DNA from: CAYUTA01 sp964447605
GTDB lineage: Bacteria > Bacillota > Clostridia > Christensenellales > CAG-138
DNA length: 30,491 nt
NCBI GenBank assembly: GCA_964447605.1
Contig: CAYUTA010000032.1
Span: 1 to 30,491, forward strand
Direction of reading: 5' to 3'
Shown here: in pieces, positions 23,271 through 30,491 of the stretch
Layout of the letters: every line of letters starts with the position of its first letter
Numbering within the stretch: position 1 is the first letter of the stretch
The notes under the pieces: generated by a model
Seen by the model: only the letters and a program-made list of their open reading frames with translations
What the model was told of the DNA's origin: nothing
Databases searched by the model: none
Made by a program: the position numbers and the translations under genes

Positions 23271-24207
23271 GAACCGGCGTTTGACAGCGGACCGGGCCGC
23301 ACGGCTGGACGCGTATGTTTCCGAGCGGACCGCGCTTTCCCGCAGCGCCGCACAGCGGCTGATACGCCAAGGCGTCATTCTGGTCAATGGAAGGCCGGAA
23401 AAGCCGAGCTGTCAGCTCGCCGTTGGCGATTGCATCGATGTTACAATTCCGGAGCCCGAGCATGCAAGCGCCGCAGCGGAGGACATGCCGCTGTCGATCG
23501 TCTATGAGGATGCTGAACTGGCTGTTGTGGACAAGCCACAGGGCATGGTTGTGCATCCTTCCCCGGGACATGATTCTGGTACGCTGGTAAACGGCTTGCT
23601 CCACCGACTTGACGGGCTGAGCGGAATTGGCGGAGCGTTGCGCCCTGGCATTGTGCACCGAATCGACCGCATGACCAGCGGTTTGCTGGTTGTTGCAAAA
23701 AATGACGCGGCCCACCACGCGCTCAGCGACCAGTTTCGCGATCACAGTGCGAGGCGAACCTATGTCGCGCTTGCCGAGGGCGGCTTCCGCCAGGACAGCG
23801 GCACAATTGAAGCAAGGATCGGCAGACACCCTGTTGACCGCAAACGCATGGCGGTTGTTGAATCCGGCCGTGAGGCAATCACCCACTGGCGCGTGGTGGA
23901 GCGGCTCAACGGCTACACGCTTGTTAAGCTGGAGCTGGAAACCGGCCGCACGCATCAAATTCGCGTGCACCTTGCCTGGCAGCGCCACCCGCTTGCAGGC
24001 GATACCGTTTATGGCTGCGCAAGGCCGCAGCTCGGGCTGCAGGGGCAGGCGTTACATGGCTACCGGCTGGCTTTTGTACATCCGAAATCCGGCGTGCGCA
24101 TGGTTTTTTATGCGCCCGTACCCGCCTATTTCATGCAGGCGCTGAAACGCGCGGGTGCCGGCGATACAAGCGAGGAACTGCTCGACACGCTCAGGCAGCT
24201 TCCGTAG
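23263..24207 (+). CDS. RluD-family pseudouridine synthase
   Basis: The 314-residue protein has an N-terminal S4 RNA-binding domain (about 12-65, ARLDAYVSERTALSRSAAQR). The catalytic domain follows with VVDKPQGMVVHPSPGH and the active site Asp135 in VHRIDRMTSGLLV, then LETGRTHQIRVHLA and GDTVYG. These enzymes turn uridine to pseudouridine in 23S rRNA or other RNA; the exact site cannot be told from sequence (RluD and YlyB types look alike). Pairing with lspA is the usual arrangement in Firmicutes. The start ATG lies within the end of lspA. Confidence 0.93.
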   Translation: MSENRRLTADRAARLDAYVSERTALSRSAAQRLIRQGVILVNGRPEKPSCQLAVGDCIDVTIPEPEHASAAAEDMPLSIVYEDAELAVVDKPQGMVVHPSPGHDSGTLVNGLLHRLDGLSGIGGALRPGIVHRIDRMTSGLLVVAKNDAAHHALSDQFRDHSARRTYVALAEGGFRQDSGTIEARIGRHPVDRKRMAVVESGREAITHWRVVERLNGYTLVKLELETGRTHQIRVHLAWQRHPLAGDTVYGCARPQLGLQGQALHGYRLAFVHPKSGVRMVFYAPVPAYFMQALKRAGAGDTSEELLDTLRQLP

Positions 24208-24228
24208 TACCGAGAGGAGAGCAAGCAA

Positions 24229-26106
24229 ATGAAAAAAAAGCAACGTATCCTGGCAGCGCTGACGGCTGCCATTCTGCTGTTTGCGGCGGCCGGATGCAAG
24301 CCGCTCTTGCCGAATGATGAAACGCAGCCCATTGTCGTGGATACCGCCGGCGAGACGCCGTCTGCTGAAGTTTCGCCTTCCGAGCCGACGCCGGAGGTGA
24401 CCGCAACGCCCGACCCGGGTCTGGGCAACGAGTTTCAGGAGCTGGATTTGGAAATATTCCGCTGGTATGCAACGCAGGATGGATACTCGTTCCACCAACT
24501 GGTTTCGAACCCGGAGAACTTTAAAATCGACCGGGCCTCGGTGAATATGACGCTCGGCGAGTTTATGGAGGAATCCGCCGACCAGTATGCGCTGGAGGCC
24601 GCCGGTTATTTGGAACGGTTGGTCCAGATTCCGCGCGCGAGGCTCACGGCGGACGAGCAGCTGTCCTATGACATCCTGGTGCAGTATCTCGAGGGCGTGA
24701 TGGAAGACGCGGATTACGACTACTACTATGAGCCGTTGACCGAATACAACGGATTGCATGCAAGCCTGCCCCTGTCGTTTGCCCTGTTTGAAATTGAGAG
24801 CGTTCAGGACGCAAACGACTACCTGCTGCTGTTTGCGGATGTGCCGCGGTATCTTGGGCAGGTGCTGGCCTATGAGCAGCGGCGGGCGGAGTTGGGGCTG
24901 TTCATGACCGAGTCCGCGCTTGATGCAATTTTAAAGGGCTGCAAATCCATCATCGACTCGCGAAACAACTCCTTCCTGTACGCCACGTTTGACGCGGCCG
25001 TCGATGAAATTGACGCGCTGAATGAGGAGCAGGCTTCCGCGCTCAAGCTGCGCAATGCCGAGTTGATTAAAAACGACTTTATCGGCGCATACCGCACGCT
25101 TTATGATGGCTTAGACGCGCTGCGCGCCAAATGCAGGGCGGAAGAAGGCGTATATGTGCAGGGCGAAAAGGCGCTGGCCTACTTTGAAATGCAGTTCAAG
25201 CGGGAGGCGGATAACGAACTGACCATTGAGGAATCGCTGGAGCTTCTGCAGGATGAAATGCAATACATGCTTACGCAGTATTATGAAATCTATGAGGAGA
25301 ATCCCGGCGCTTTATCCGCCGTAAAGGGGAAGCTCACCAGCGGCAACACGGACACGGACCTGGCGCTGCTCCGGCAGATTACAAACTCGATTTTACCGGC
25401 GCTTCCGGAGCATACGCTGACGATATCCGACGTCCCGGAGGAACTTGAAAGCCTGATGTCCCCCGCTGCATACGTCATCCCGTCGTTGGACGACTGGAGC
25501 GACAACGAGGTTTTGATCAATCCGGCCACGGAAAGCATTACGCCGCTGCTTACGCTTGCGCATGAATCGTATCCGGGACATCTGTATCAATATGCGTATC
25601 AGCGCGGGCTTTCGCGCCTTGGCGTGATGCAGCGTGCGCTTCATTATGGCGCGTATGCCGAGGGTTGGTCGCAGACCGGAGAATATCTGTTTGTACAGAA
25701 CCAAACCCAGTATGATAAAGACTATTGTTATTTAAACTTTTATAATAATATCGTGGTTGATACGCTGTTGCCGAGCATCGTGAGCATTTGGGTCAATTAC
25801 CAGGGGTATTCCAAGGAGGCGATCGTACCCAAGCTCGATTCCATATTTGGCGCGCGATCCGACACGGTTGCGGAAACATATTATCAGCTTGTGGTGAATC
25901 AGCCGTACTATTCGGTTTGTTACGGCATGGGCATTGCCCAGATGATGCAAATGCTGCGGGATGCGGAGAATGACCTGGGAGAAGCGTTTGACCAGAAAGC
26001 GTTTTTAACCGCATATCTGGACCTGGGCCCGGGATATTACAACATCCTTACGGAACGGATGGACGTTTGGGTCGACGAGCATATATTGGAGGTGCTTGGC
26101 GAATAG
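24229..26106 (+). CDS. DUF885 metallopeptidase-like lipoprotein
   Basis: A GAGAGGAG-type ribosome site precedes the ATG by about 8 bases. The 625-residue protein has a lipoprotein signal ending in AAAGC (Cys23), a Pro/Glu/Thr linker (about 30-65), and then the large helical DUF885 domain. The motif HESYPGH (445-451) has the HExxxGH-like zinc-binding form of DUF885, and Glu478 in AYAEGWSQTGEY may be a third ligand. These proteins are thought to be zinc-dependent peptidases or related hydrolases on the outside of the cell; the substrate is not known. The gene starts 21 bases after the pseudouridine synthase gene and is likely transcribed with it. Confidence 0.88.
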   Translation: MKKKQRILAALTAAILLFAAAGCKPLLPNDETQPIVVDTAGETPSAEVSPSEPTPEVTATPDPGLGNEFQELDLEIFRWYATQDGYSFHQLVSNPENFKIDRASVNMTLGEFMEESADQYALEAAGYLERLVQIPRARLTADEQLSYDILVQYLEGVMEDADYDYYYEPLTEYNGLHASLPLSFALFEIESVQDANDYLLLFADVPRYLGQVLAYEQRRAELGLFMTESALDAILKGCKSIIDSRNNSFLYATFDAAVDEIDALNEEQASALKLRNAELIKNDFIGAYRTLYDGLDALRAKCRAEEGVYVQGEKALAYFEMQFKREADNELTIEESLELLQDEMQYMLTQYYEIYEENPGALSAVKGKLTSGNTDTDLALLRQITNSILPALPEHTLTISDVPEELESLMSPAAYVIPSLDDWSDNEVLINPATESITPLLTLAHESYPGHLYQYAYQRGLSRLGVMQRALHYGAYAEGWSQTGEYLFVQNQTQYDKDYCYLNFYNNIVVDTLLPSIVSIWVNYQGYSKEAIVPKLDSIFGARSDTVAETYYQLVVNQPYYSVCYGMGIAQMMQMLRDAENDLGEAFDQKAFLTAYLDLGPGYYNILTERMDVWVDEHILEVLGE

Positions 26107-26142
26107 GAATCGCCTGGCTTGTGCAAATAACCGGTTGACCGC

Positions 26143-26172
26143 TTGACAACGCGGCCGGGTTTGCGATAAACT
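26143..26172 (+). promoter_or_regulatory. Promoter of valS
   Basis: Perfect TTGACA (26143-26148), followed after 18 bases by TAAACT (26167-26172). It sits just before the T-box leader. Confidence 0.6.
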
Positions 26173-26186
26173 GACCAAAATGGAAT

Positions 26187-26443
26187 TTGGCTGAGAAGAT
26201 GAGGAGTACGCGCATCGCCCTGCAGCAGAGAGACGGTCTGTCGCGCTGGAAGGACTGTCGGTGGGATTGTGCGGAAGGTCGCGTCCGAGCCTGTGGTGTG
26301 AAACGGTGAGTTTTTGCCGCCTAGCGCCGCACGCATCTCTGCGTTATGGAGTTGAGTGGAGCGGTATTATTCAATCCGTTCAACAAAGGTGGTACCGCGA
26401 GCGTCCGTTTCGTCCTTTGACGAGACGGACGTTTTTTATTTTT
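26187..26443 (+). promoter_or_regulatory. T-box leader controlling valS, GUC (Val) specifier
   Basis: The T-box sequence TGGTACCGCG is at 26390-26399. The base after TGG is T, fitting the discriminator A of tRNA-Val. Upstream, an AGTA (26205-26208) marks the 5' side of the specifier loop. CGCGCA (26209-26214) pairs with TGTGCG around 26268-26273, and the 3' side reads GAAG then GTC (26278-26280). GTC is a valine codon, which matches the gene. The AG-bulge/apical motifs CAGAGAG and GCTGGAAGG are also visible. Uncharged tRNA-Val should favour the antiterminator and allow valS transcription. The specifier assignment is by hand-folding. Confidence 0.88.
26402..26443 (+). terminator. T-box terminator hairpin
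   Basis: A 13-base stem (CGTCCGTTTCGTC 26402-26414 with GACGAGACGGACG 26419-26431, one G-U pair) is followed by T runs to 26443. It can form when the T-box antiterminator is not stabilised. Confidence 0.9.
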
Positions 26444-26464
26444 ATCGGCGTAAGGAGACGAAAT

Positions 26465-29101
26465 ATGGCAAGGGGAGCAAGGGAAATGGAAAAGAACTAC
26501 GATCATGCAAAGGTGGAGCGGCGGCTCTATGAAACCTGGGAAAAGAACGGTTACTTCCATGCGCGACCAAACGCGGCTCAAAAACCGTATACCATTGTGA
26601 TTCCGCCACCCAATATTACGGGCAGGCTGCACATGGGGCATGCGCTTGACAATGCGCTGCAGGATACGCTGATCCGCTATAAGCGCATGTGCGGTTACGA
26701 AGCGCTTTGGATGCCCGGCACAGACCACGCCTCAATTGCGACGGAGGTCAAGATTGTCGAACAGATGGCCGGGGAAGGGCTGAGCAAAAGGGATATTGGG
26801 CGCGAGGCGTTTTTGAAGCGCGCATGGGACTGGCGCAACGAGTACGGCAAGGCCATCGTCAAGCAGCTGCGTTACCTTGGCTCTTCCTGTGACTGGGAGC
26901 GGGAACGCTTCACAATGGATGAGGGCTGCAACAAAGCCGTTATCAAGGTGTTTGTCGAACTCTACGACAAGGGACTCATTTACCGCGGCGACCGGATTAT
27001 CAACTGGTGCCCGGACTGCAAGACCGCGCTCTCGGATGCGGAGGTGGAATATGAGGAGCAAAACAGCAGCCTTTGGCATGTGCGTTACGATGCGCCGGAT
27101 CGGAGCTATTCCATCACGGTTGCCACCACGCGGCCGGAAACCATGCTGGGCGACACCGGCGTTGCGGTCAATCCCAACGATCCGCGCTATACGGACATCC
27201 TTGGCAAGACCGTTGTAATTCCGGCGGTCGGGCGGGAAATTCCGGTCGTTGCCGACGAATACTGCGAAATGGACTTTGGAACGGGCGCGGTTAAAATCAC
27301 GCCCGGCCACGACCCGAACGACTTTGACGTTGCACAGCGGACGGGGCTGCCTGCCATGCGGGTTTTTACCGACGACGGGCACATCAACGACCTTGGCGGG
27401 AAGTATGCCGGGATGGACCGGTTTGCTTGCCGCAAGGCCATCGTCGCGGACCTAAAAGCGTGCGGCGCACTGGTGAAGGCCGAGCCGTACGCGCATAACG
27501 TCGGCACCTGCTATCGCTGCCATACAACCATCGAGCCGATTGTCAGCAAACAGTGGTTTGTGCGCATGAAGCCGCTGGCCGAGCCTGCCGTCGAAGCGGT
27601 ACGCAGCGGTCAGGTCAGGTTTGTACCGGAGCGGTTTGATAAAACATATTTTAACTGGATGGAGAACATCCGGGACTGGTGCATCTCCCGACAGCTCTGG
27701 TGGGGGCACCGCATTCCCGCATATTATTGCGATGCATGCGGCGAAATGGTCGTGCAGGCGACCGCCCCGGCGCATTGTCCGAAGTGCGGCGCGCCCATGC
27801 GGCAGGATGAAGACGTGCTCGACACATGGTTTTCCTCAGGCATGTGGCCGTTTTCCACGCTGGGATACCCGGAACAGACGGAGGAGCTGAAATACTTTTA
27901 CCCAACCAGCACGCTGGTGACCGGGTACGACATCATCTTTTTCTGGGTTGCGCGTATGATTGTGTTCGGCATGGAGGTTATGCATGAGCGGCCGTTCGAT
28001 ACGGTGTTTGTTCACGGCATCGTGCGGGACAGTCAGGGCCGGAAAATGAGCAAATCACTGGGCAACGGCATCGACCCGCTCGAGGTCATTGAAAAATACG
28101 GCGCGGATTCGCTGCGGTTTTCCCTGCTTACCGGCAATTCCGCGGGTAACGACATGCGTTTCTATTGGGAAAAGGTGGAAGCTGCGCGCAATTTTTGCAA
28201 CAAAATCTATAACGCAGCCCGCTTTGTGCGCATGAGCGCGCTCGAGCAGCCGGGGAAAACCGCGCTTTCAGCGCTGGAGACCGCGGACAAATGGATTCTG
28301 CACCGCATGAATGAAACGGTGCGCGATGTAACGGCCAACATCGATGGATTCGAGCTGGGACTTGCCGCACAAAAGATATATGATTTCATCTGGACGGAGT
28401 TTTGCGACTGGTATATCGAGCTTGCCAAACCGCGCCTGTATGGCGAGGATGCATCCGCCAGGGAGCAGGTGTCCGCCGTTTTGCGCGAGGTGCTGATGAC
28501 CTCGATGAAGCTGCTGCACCCGTTCATGCCGTTTATTACGGAGGAAATCTTTTTGCAGCTTTCCGACGAACCGACAATTATGCAATCCGACTGGCCGGCT
28601 GTGAACGAGGCGTATGCATTTTCCGATGAATGCGCCGATATGGAGGCGATCATGGAGCTTGTGCGCTCGATTCGCAACATCCGCGCGGACAGGAAGGTGC
28701 CGCCAGCGCAGCGCATCGACGTGCGCCTGATCGCGCCGCAGGATAAGGCGGCGGCCTATGAGCGCACCGCGCAGTATCTCACGCGCCTTGCGGGCGCTGA
28801 GCGCATCACGGTGTCGCACGAACGCGGTGAGATTCCGCAAAACGATATCCACATTGTCTGTACAGGGTTGGAGGCGGTGATTCCATTGCGCTCCATGATC
28901 GACCTGGACAGGGAGAAGGCGCGCATTGCCAAAGAGATCGAGCGCGTCAACGGCGACATTGCCAGAAGCGGAGGGAAACTGGGCAATGCAGGCTTTGTGG
29001 CTAAGGCGCCGCAGGCGCTTGTCGACGAGGAGAAGCGGAAGCTAACGTCAGCCAAGGAAATGCTTGAAAAGCTGCAGCAGCGGCTTATCGCGCTGGCATA
29101 G
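26465..29101 (+). CDS. valS: Valyl-tRNA synthetase
   Basis: AAGGAG (26452-26457) is 7 bases before ATG 26465 (878 residues). An in-frame ATG at 26486 with weaker spacing would give the more usual MEKNYDHAKVERR start. Class I motifs are HMGH (56-59, in GRLHMGHALDN) and KMSKS (527-531). The editing domain is visible (ATTRPETMLGDTGVAV, ITPGHDPNDFDV), as is a zinc-type cysteine set (CYRCHTTIEP, YYCDACGE, HCPKCGAP). The end carries the anticodon-binding domain and a C-terminal coiled coil (about 815-878). It charges tRNA-Val with valine in the cytoplasm and edits mischarged threonine. The window's evidence for regulation is the T-box upstream. Confidence 0.96.
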   Translation: MARGAREMEKNYDHAKVERRLYETWEKNGYFHARPNAAQKPYTIVIPPPNITGRLHMGHALDNALQDTLIRYKRMCGYEALWMPGTDHASIATEVKIVEQMAGEGLSKRDIGREAFLKRAWDWRNEYGKAIVKQLRYLGSSCDWERERFTMDEGCNKAVIKVFVELYDKGLIYRGDRIINWCPDCKTALSDAEVEYEEQNSSLWHVRYDAPDRSYSITVATTRPETMLGDTGVAVNPNDPRYTDILGKTVVIPAVGREIPVVADEYCEMDFGTGAVKITPGHDPNDFDVAQRTGLPAMRVFTDDGHINDLGGKYAGMDRFACRKAIVADLKACGALVKAEPYAHNVGTCYRCHTTIEPIVSKQWFVRMKPLAEPAVEAVRSGQVRFVPERFDKTYFNWMENIRDWCISRQLWWGHRIPAYYCDACGEMVVQATAPAHCPKCGAPMRQDEDVLDTWFSSGMWPFSTLGYPEQTEELKYFYPTSTLVTGYDIIFFWVARMIVFGMEVMHERPFDTVFVHGIVRDSQGRKMSKSLGNGIDPLEVIEKYGADSLRFSLLTGNSAGNDMRFYWEKVEAARNFCNKIYNAARFVRMSALEQPGKTALSALETADKWILHRMNETVRDVTANIDGFELGLAAQKIYDFIWTEFCDWYIELAKPRLYGEDASAREQVSAVLREVLMTSMKLLHPFMPFITEEIFLQLSDEPTIMQSDWPAVNEAYAFSDECADMEAIMELVRSIRNIRADRKVPPAQRIDVRLIAPQDKAAAYERTAQYLTRLAGAERITVSHERGEIPQNDIHIVCTGLEAVIPLRSMIDLDREKARIAKEIERVNGDIARSGGKLGNAGFVAKAPQALVDEEKRKLTSAKEMLEKLQQRLIALA

Positions 29102-29126
29102 TGCGGCCGCGCGATATGCGCCGTAA

Positions 29127-29161
29127 AAAACGCACGCCATTTTTCCGGTGGCGTGCGTTTT
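29127..29161 (+). terminator. Perfect terminator after valS
   Basis: AAAACGCACGCCA (29127-29139) pairs without mismatch with TGGCGTGCGTTTT (29149-29161). The T run is contributed by the end of the stem. It can also work on the minus strand, where the stem is likewise followed by T. Confidence 0.88.
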
Positions 29162-29423
29162 GATCGTTTAGGCCGAATGGAGCGCCGGCGCGTGCCGTCG
29201 GGACACCGACGGTTAAAGGTCGGGGCCTTTTCCACATTCTGCGTAAATCCGGAAATCGAGTAAGATAGAGCCTTATTTTGTTGAGGCGGGAAGGCCAAGA
29301 ATGGACCTTTCCGCCACCGGTTGCATACTGGCCGAACCCGTGCGGCCTGCCAAGGGCAGGGCCGTGCATGTCCCCCCGACCGGCTGAACGGGCTCGGCTA
29401 TTCGGGAGTCCGCTCGGCGAAGC
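29162..29423. other. Hairpin-rich gap, no gene seen
   Basis: About 260 bases without a convincing gene on either strand. It is dense in inverted repeats: CCGTCGG/CCGACGG (29195-29212); AAAGG/CCTTT near 29216-29239; GGCGG..AAGG with CCTT..CCGCC (29285-29315); and GCGGCCTGCC with GGCAGGGCCGT (29342-29365). I do not recognise a known RNA family. It separates the core valS unit from phage-derived sequence. Confidence 0.4.
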
Positions 29424-29530
29424 ATGAGATTCTATACGCACCATATCCATAAAGCTCATTTTTTCCTGAAAAGACAATCCATCAATATTTAAAGGCTTAG
29501 CAGTTCCTGCTTATATTCATTCTTTTTCAT
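29424..29530 (-). pseudogene. Broken small ORF beside the prophage
   Basis: From an ATG at 29530, with AGAGAGGA about 7 bases upstream, the frame gives 13 residues (MKKNEYKQELLSL) and then TAA at 29491-29489. Reading on in the next frame gives NIDGLSFQEKMSFMDMVRIES, a sensible continuation. A single base change of phase would fuse them. After about 29424 the frame enters the hairpin-rich gap and looks non-coding. I do not recognise the family; it may be the start of a phage or element gene that was lost. Confidence 0.35.
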
Positions 29531-29553
29531 TTTGCGTCCTCTCTGTAGCGGCG

Positions 29554-29591
29554 CACAACTCGTGGCACGATTTTGACACAACTCGTGGCAC
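29554..29591. repeat. 15-bp direct repeat, two copies 23 bp apart
   Basis: CACAACTCGTGGCAC occurs at 29554-29568 and again at 29577-29591. The second copy overlaps a plus-strand TTGACA (29573-29578), with a possible weak -10 ATTAAT (29595-29600). Such spacing (about two helical turns) fits an operator, but it could also be a recombination site or a decayed repeat. It lies about 24 bases upstream of the broken minus-strand ORF's ATG. Confidence 0.5.
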
Positions 29592-29667
29592 AGAATTAAT
29601 CGCATAAATATGCAACAAGACCCCGCCAAATATGACTTGGTCATTGGATAGTAGACATATCCTACGC

Positions 29668-29689
29668 CCCCCGGCAGCGTTACCGGGGG
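29668..29689 (-). terminator. GC-rich hairpin at the end of the phage lysis module
   Basis: CCCCCGG (29668-29674) pairs with CCGGGGG (29683-29689), a few bases downstream of the holin stop. The minus-strand tail is not U-rich, so it may stabilise the transcript rather than end it. Confidence 0.4.
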
Positions 29690-29701
29690 TCTTGGCGCGC
29701 C

Positions 29702-30094
29702 TTACTCTTTCCCGCTTTTCAGCTTGTTGATCCAGTTTTCACCCGCGCCGGTGATAAGCTCGTTCACGTCCACCGCCACGGCGTTGAGCAGCGCATACGT
29801 GGGGCCGGATAGCTTGGCAAGGGTTTTGTCAATCAGCATGTCGCCCAGCTCCGCGATCTCCTGCGGTGTTAGTTTTCCGTCCTTGCTGGCTGCTTTCAGA
29901 CCGTCCACCACGGTCTGCTGCAACTCACCGACCGTGAGTTTGGCAGCTTTGATCACCTCCTGCTGCGCCGCGTTGATGGTTGCCAGCTGCTCGCGCTTAC
30001 CGATCTTGAGCGTCAGCCATGCGCCCAGCACGCCGATCAGCGTAATGAGCAGGGTCGCGGCGATCTGCACGCCGTATTCGATTACATATTCCAT
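29702..30094 (-). CDS. Phage holin, LLH family
   Basis: An AAGGAAAG ribosome site lies about 8 bases before the ATG at 30094. The 130-residue protein has one membrane helix at the start (about 8-30, VQIAATLLITLIGVLGAWL) followed by a basic and then amphipathic helical tail with EQLATINAAQQEVIKAAKLT and GKLTPQEIAELGDMLIDK. This is the plan of LL-H-type phage holins, which make membrane lesions for the lysin. It is next to an XhlA-like gene and a possible lysin end, which together form a lysis module of a prophage oriented to the minus strand. Confidence 0.75.
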   Translation of the reverse strand: MEYVIEYGVQIAATLLITLIGVLGAWLTLKIGKREQLATINAAQQEVIKAAKLTVGELQQTVVDGLKAASKDGKLTPQEIAELGDMLIDKTLAKLSGPTYALLNAVAVDVNELITGAGENWINKLKSGKE

Positions 30095-30123
30095 GGGTTC
30101 TTTCCTTTCTTTGCGATATGGAT

Positions 30124-30320
30124 TTACGCTTTCGCGTTGTCGCCTTTTGTGTGCTCTAGGATACCGATGCGCACCTCATGGTCGTTGATCGTTTCATCCT
30201 GTTCTCCGTTGTGCGCCCACAATCGCTTATGAGATTCTTTAGCTTGACAATTGGTCCGATGATCGCCGCAGCCAATCCGACCAGCGAGATGATGACAAGT
30301 ACAACGTCCCATTTTTCCAT
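30124..30320 (-). pseudogene. Frameshifted XhlA-like/haemolysin-like phage protein
   Basis: From ATG 30320 (GGAGG 9 bases upstream) the first 27 codons read MEKWDVVLVIISLVGLAAAI, then IGPIVKL, a short membrane helix typical of XhlA-like or similar small phage proteins. That frame ends in nonsense and a TAG at 30158-30156. The adjacent frame then gives ESHKRLWAHNGEQDETINDH and EVRIGILEHTKG to TAA at 30124, the usual helical end with a K-R-L-W-x-H-N pattern. The two halves are joined out of frame, and the central stretch found in intact relatives (a coiled coil between the membrane helix and RLWAHN) seems to be missing. Confidence 0.6.
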
Positions 30321-30337
30321 GTGGCATTACCTCCCCC

Positions 30338-30491
30338 CTAGTAGTATCGCGGCCGCAGGTAGTGCTGCCACGCGCCCTGTTTGGACGTTTTGCCGGCGAC
30401 AAAGTTATGCACGCGCCGGTTGTCAAGACCGGTCAGCTGGCAGCCGTAGGCCCCGCCGACCCACTCCACCCCGTACCCGCCGCCCACGTAC
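30338..30491 (-). CDS. C-terminal end of a phage protein, possibly the lysin (partial)
   Basis: The frame is open from the right edge (codons in phase from 30490) to TAG at 30340-30338. It gives 50 residues, rich in Gly and aromatics, with YVGGGYGVEWVGGAYGCQL and, at the end, WQHYLRPRYY. The first part resembles the late beta-strand region of NlpC/P60 or CHAP lysins, but the evidence is thin. The stop lies just before the GGAGG site of the next gene, showing a single minus-strand operon. A tail-associated protein is the main alternative. Confidence 0.35.
   Translation of the reverse strand, partial: YVGGGYGVEWVGGAYGCQLTGLDNRRVHNFVAGKTSKQGAWQHYLRPRYY

Noticed and set aside
1..30491. Search by eye for tRNA, rRNA, CRISPR arrays and insertion sequences
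   Set aside because: No tRNA T-arm patterns, spaced repeats or transposase motifs were recognised; a tRNAscan or CRISPR search would be needed to exclude weak cases.

Overview
The window reads as a chromosomal segment of a low-to-moderate AT, Gram-positive, Clostridia-like bacterium (Bacillota). The grounds are strong AGGAGG ribosome sites, a T-box leader on valS, a class B sortase domain, several lipobox lipoproteins, an NlpC/P60 wall hydrolase, and a PolA without a recognisable proofreading site. An uncultured gut lineage (Christensenellales/Oscillospirales-like) is my guess, not something the sequence proves.

Left edge (1-1354): a scar. The end of an unknown gene is followed by the N-terminal domain of a Mrr-like restriction protein. 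This is joined out of frame, at about 629-641, to the C-terminal ATPase half of an NHLP/NHLM-type peptide exporter. Neither gene is intact.

1570-6773: surface and lipoprotein region. A sigma-A promoter drives a 969-residue secreted protein with a Thr/Pro/Glu/Lys-rich stalk, about five Cna-B-like modules and a C-terminal class B sortase. A perfect terminator, a new promoter and an inverted-repeat-rich leader follow, then two lipoproteins (one with TPR repeats).

6900-10889: an SGNH hydrolase, then a three-gene operon with overlapping start/stop codons: NmrA-like SDR, polytopic GT-C-like membrane protein, and a DUF5131 (Gp37/Gp68) protein. 11159-14126 on the minus strand: a small lipoprotein, and an overlapping pair made of a membrane-anchored NlpC/P60 hydrolase and a PflX-like radical SAM protein.

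14292-22590: a tight plus-strand series made of an ABC-F ATPase, a divergent glycerate-kinase-like protein, pyrimidine-nucleoside phosphorylase, polA, coaE and a lytic transglycosylase. A new promoter then serves lspA, an RluD-type pseudouridine synthase and a DUF885 metallopeptidase-like lipoprotein. valS follows under a T-box with a GUC specifier and ends in a perfect terminator.

29162-30491: a hairpin-rich gap, a broken small ORF, a 15-bp direct repeat, then the minus-strand lysis end of a prophage: an LLH-type holin, a frameshifted XhlA-like gene and the 3' end of a possible lysin. No tRNA, rRNA, IS element or CRISPR array was recognised. I found no convincing complete new system. The best leads are the sortase/Cna-B fusion, the glycerate-kinase-like protein, the SDR/GT/DUF5131 operon and the recombination scar at the left edge.
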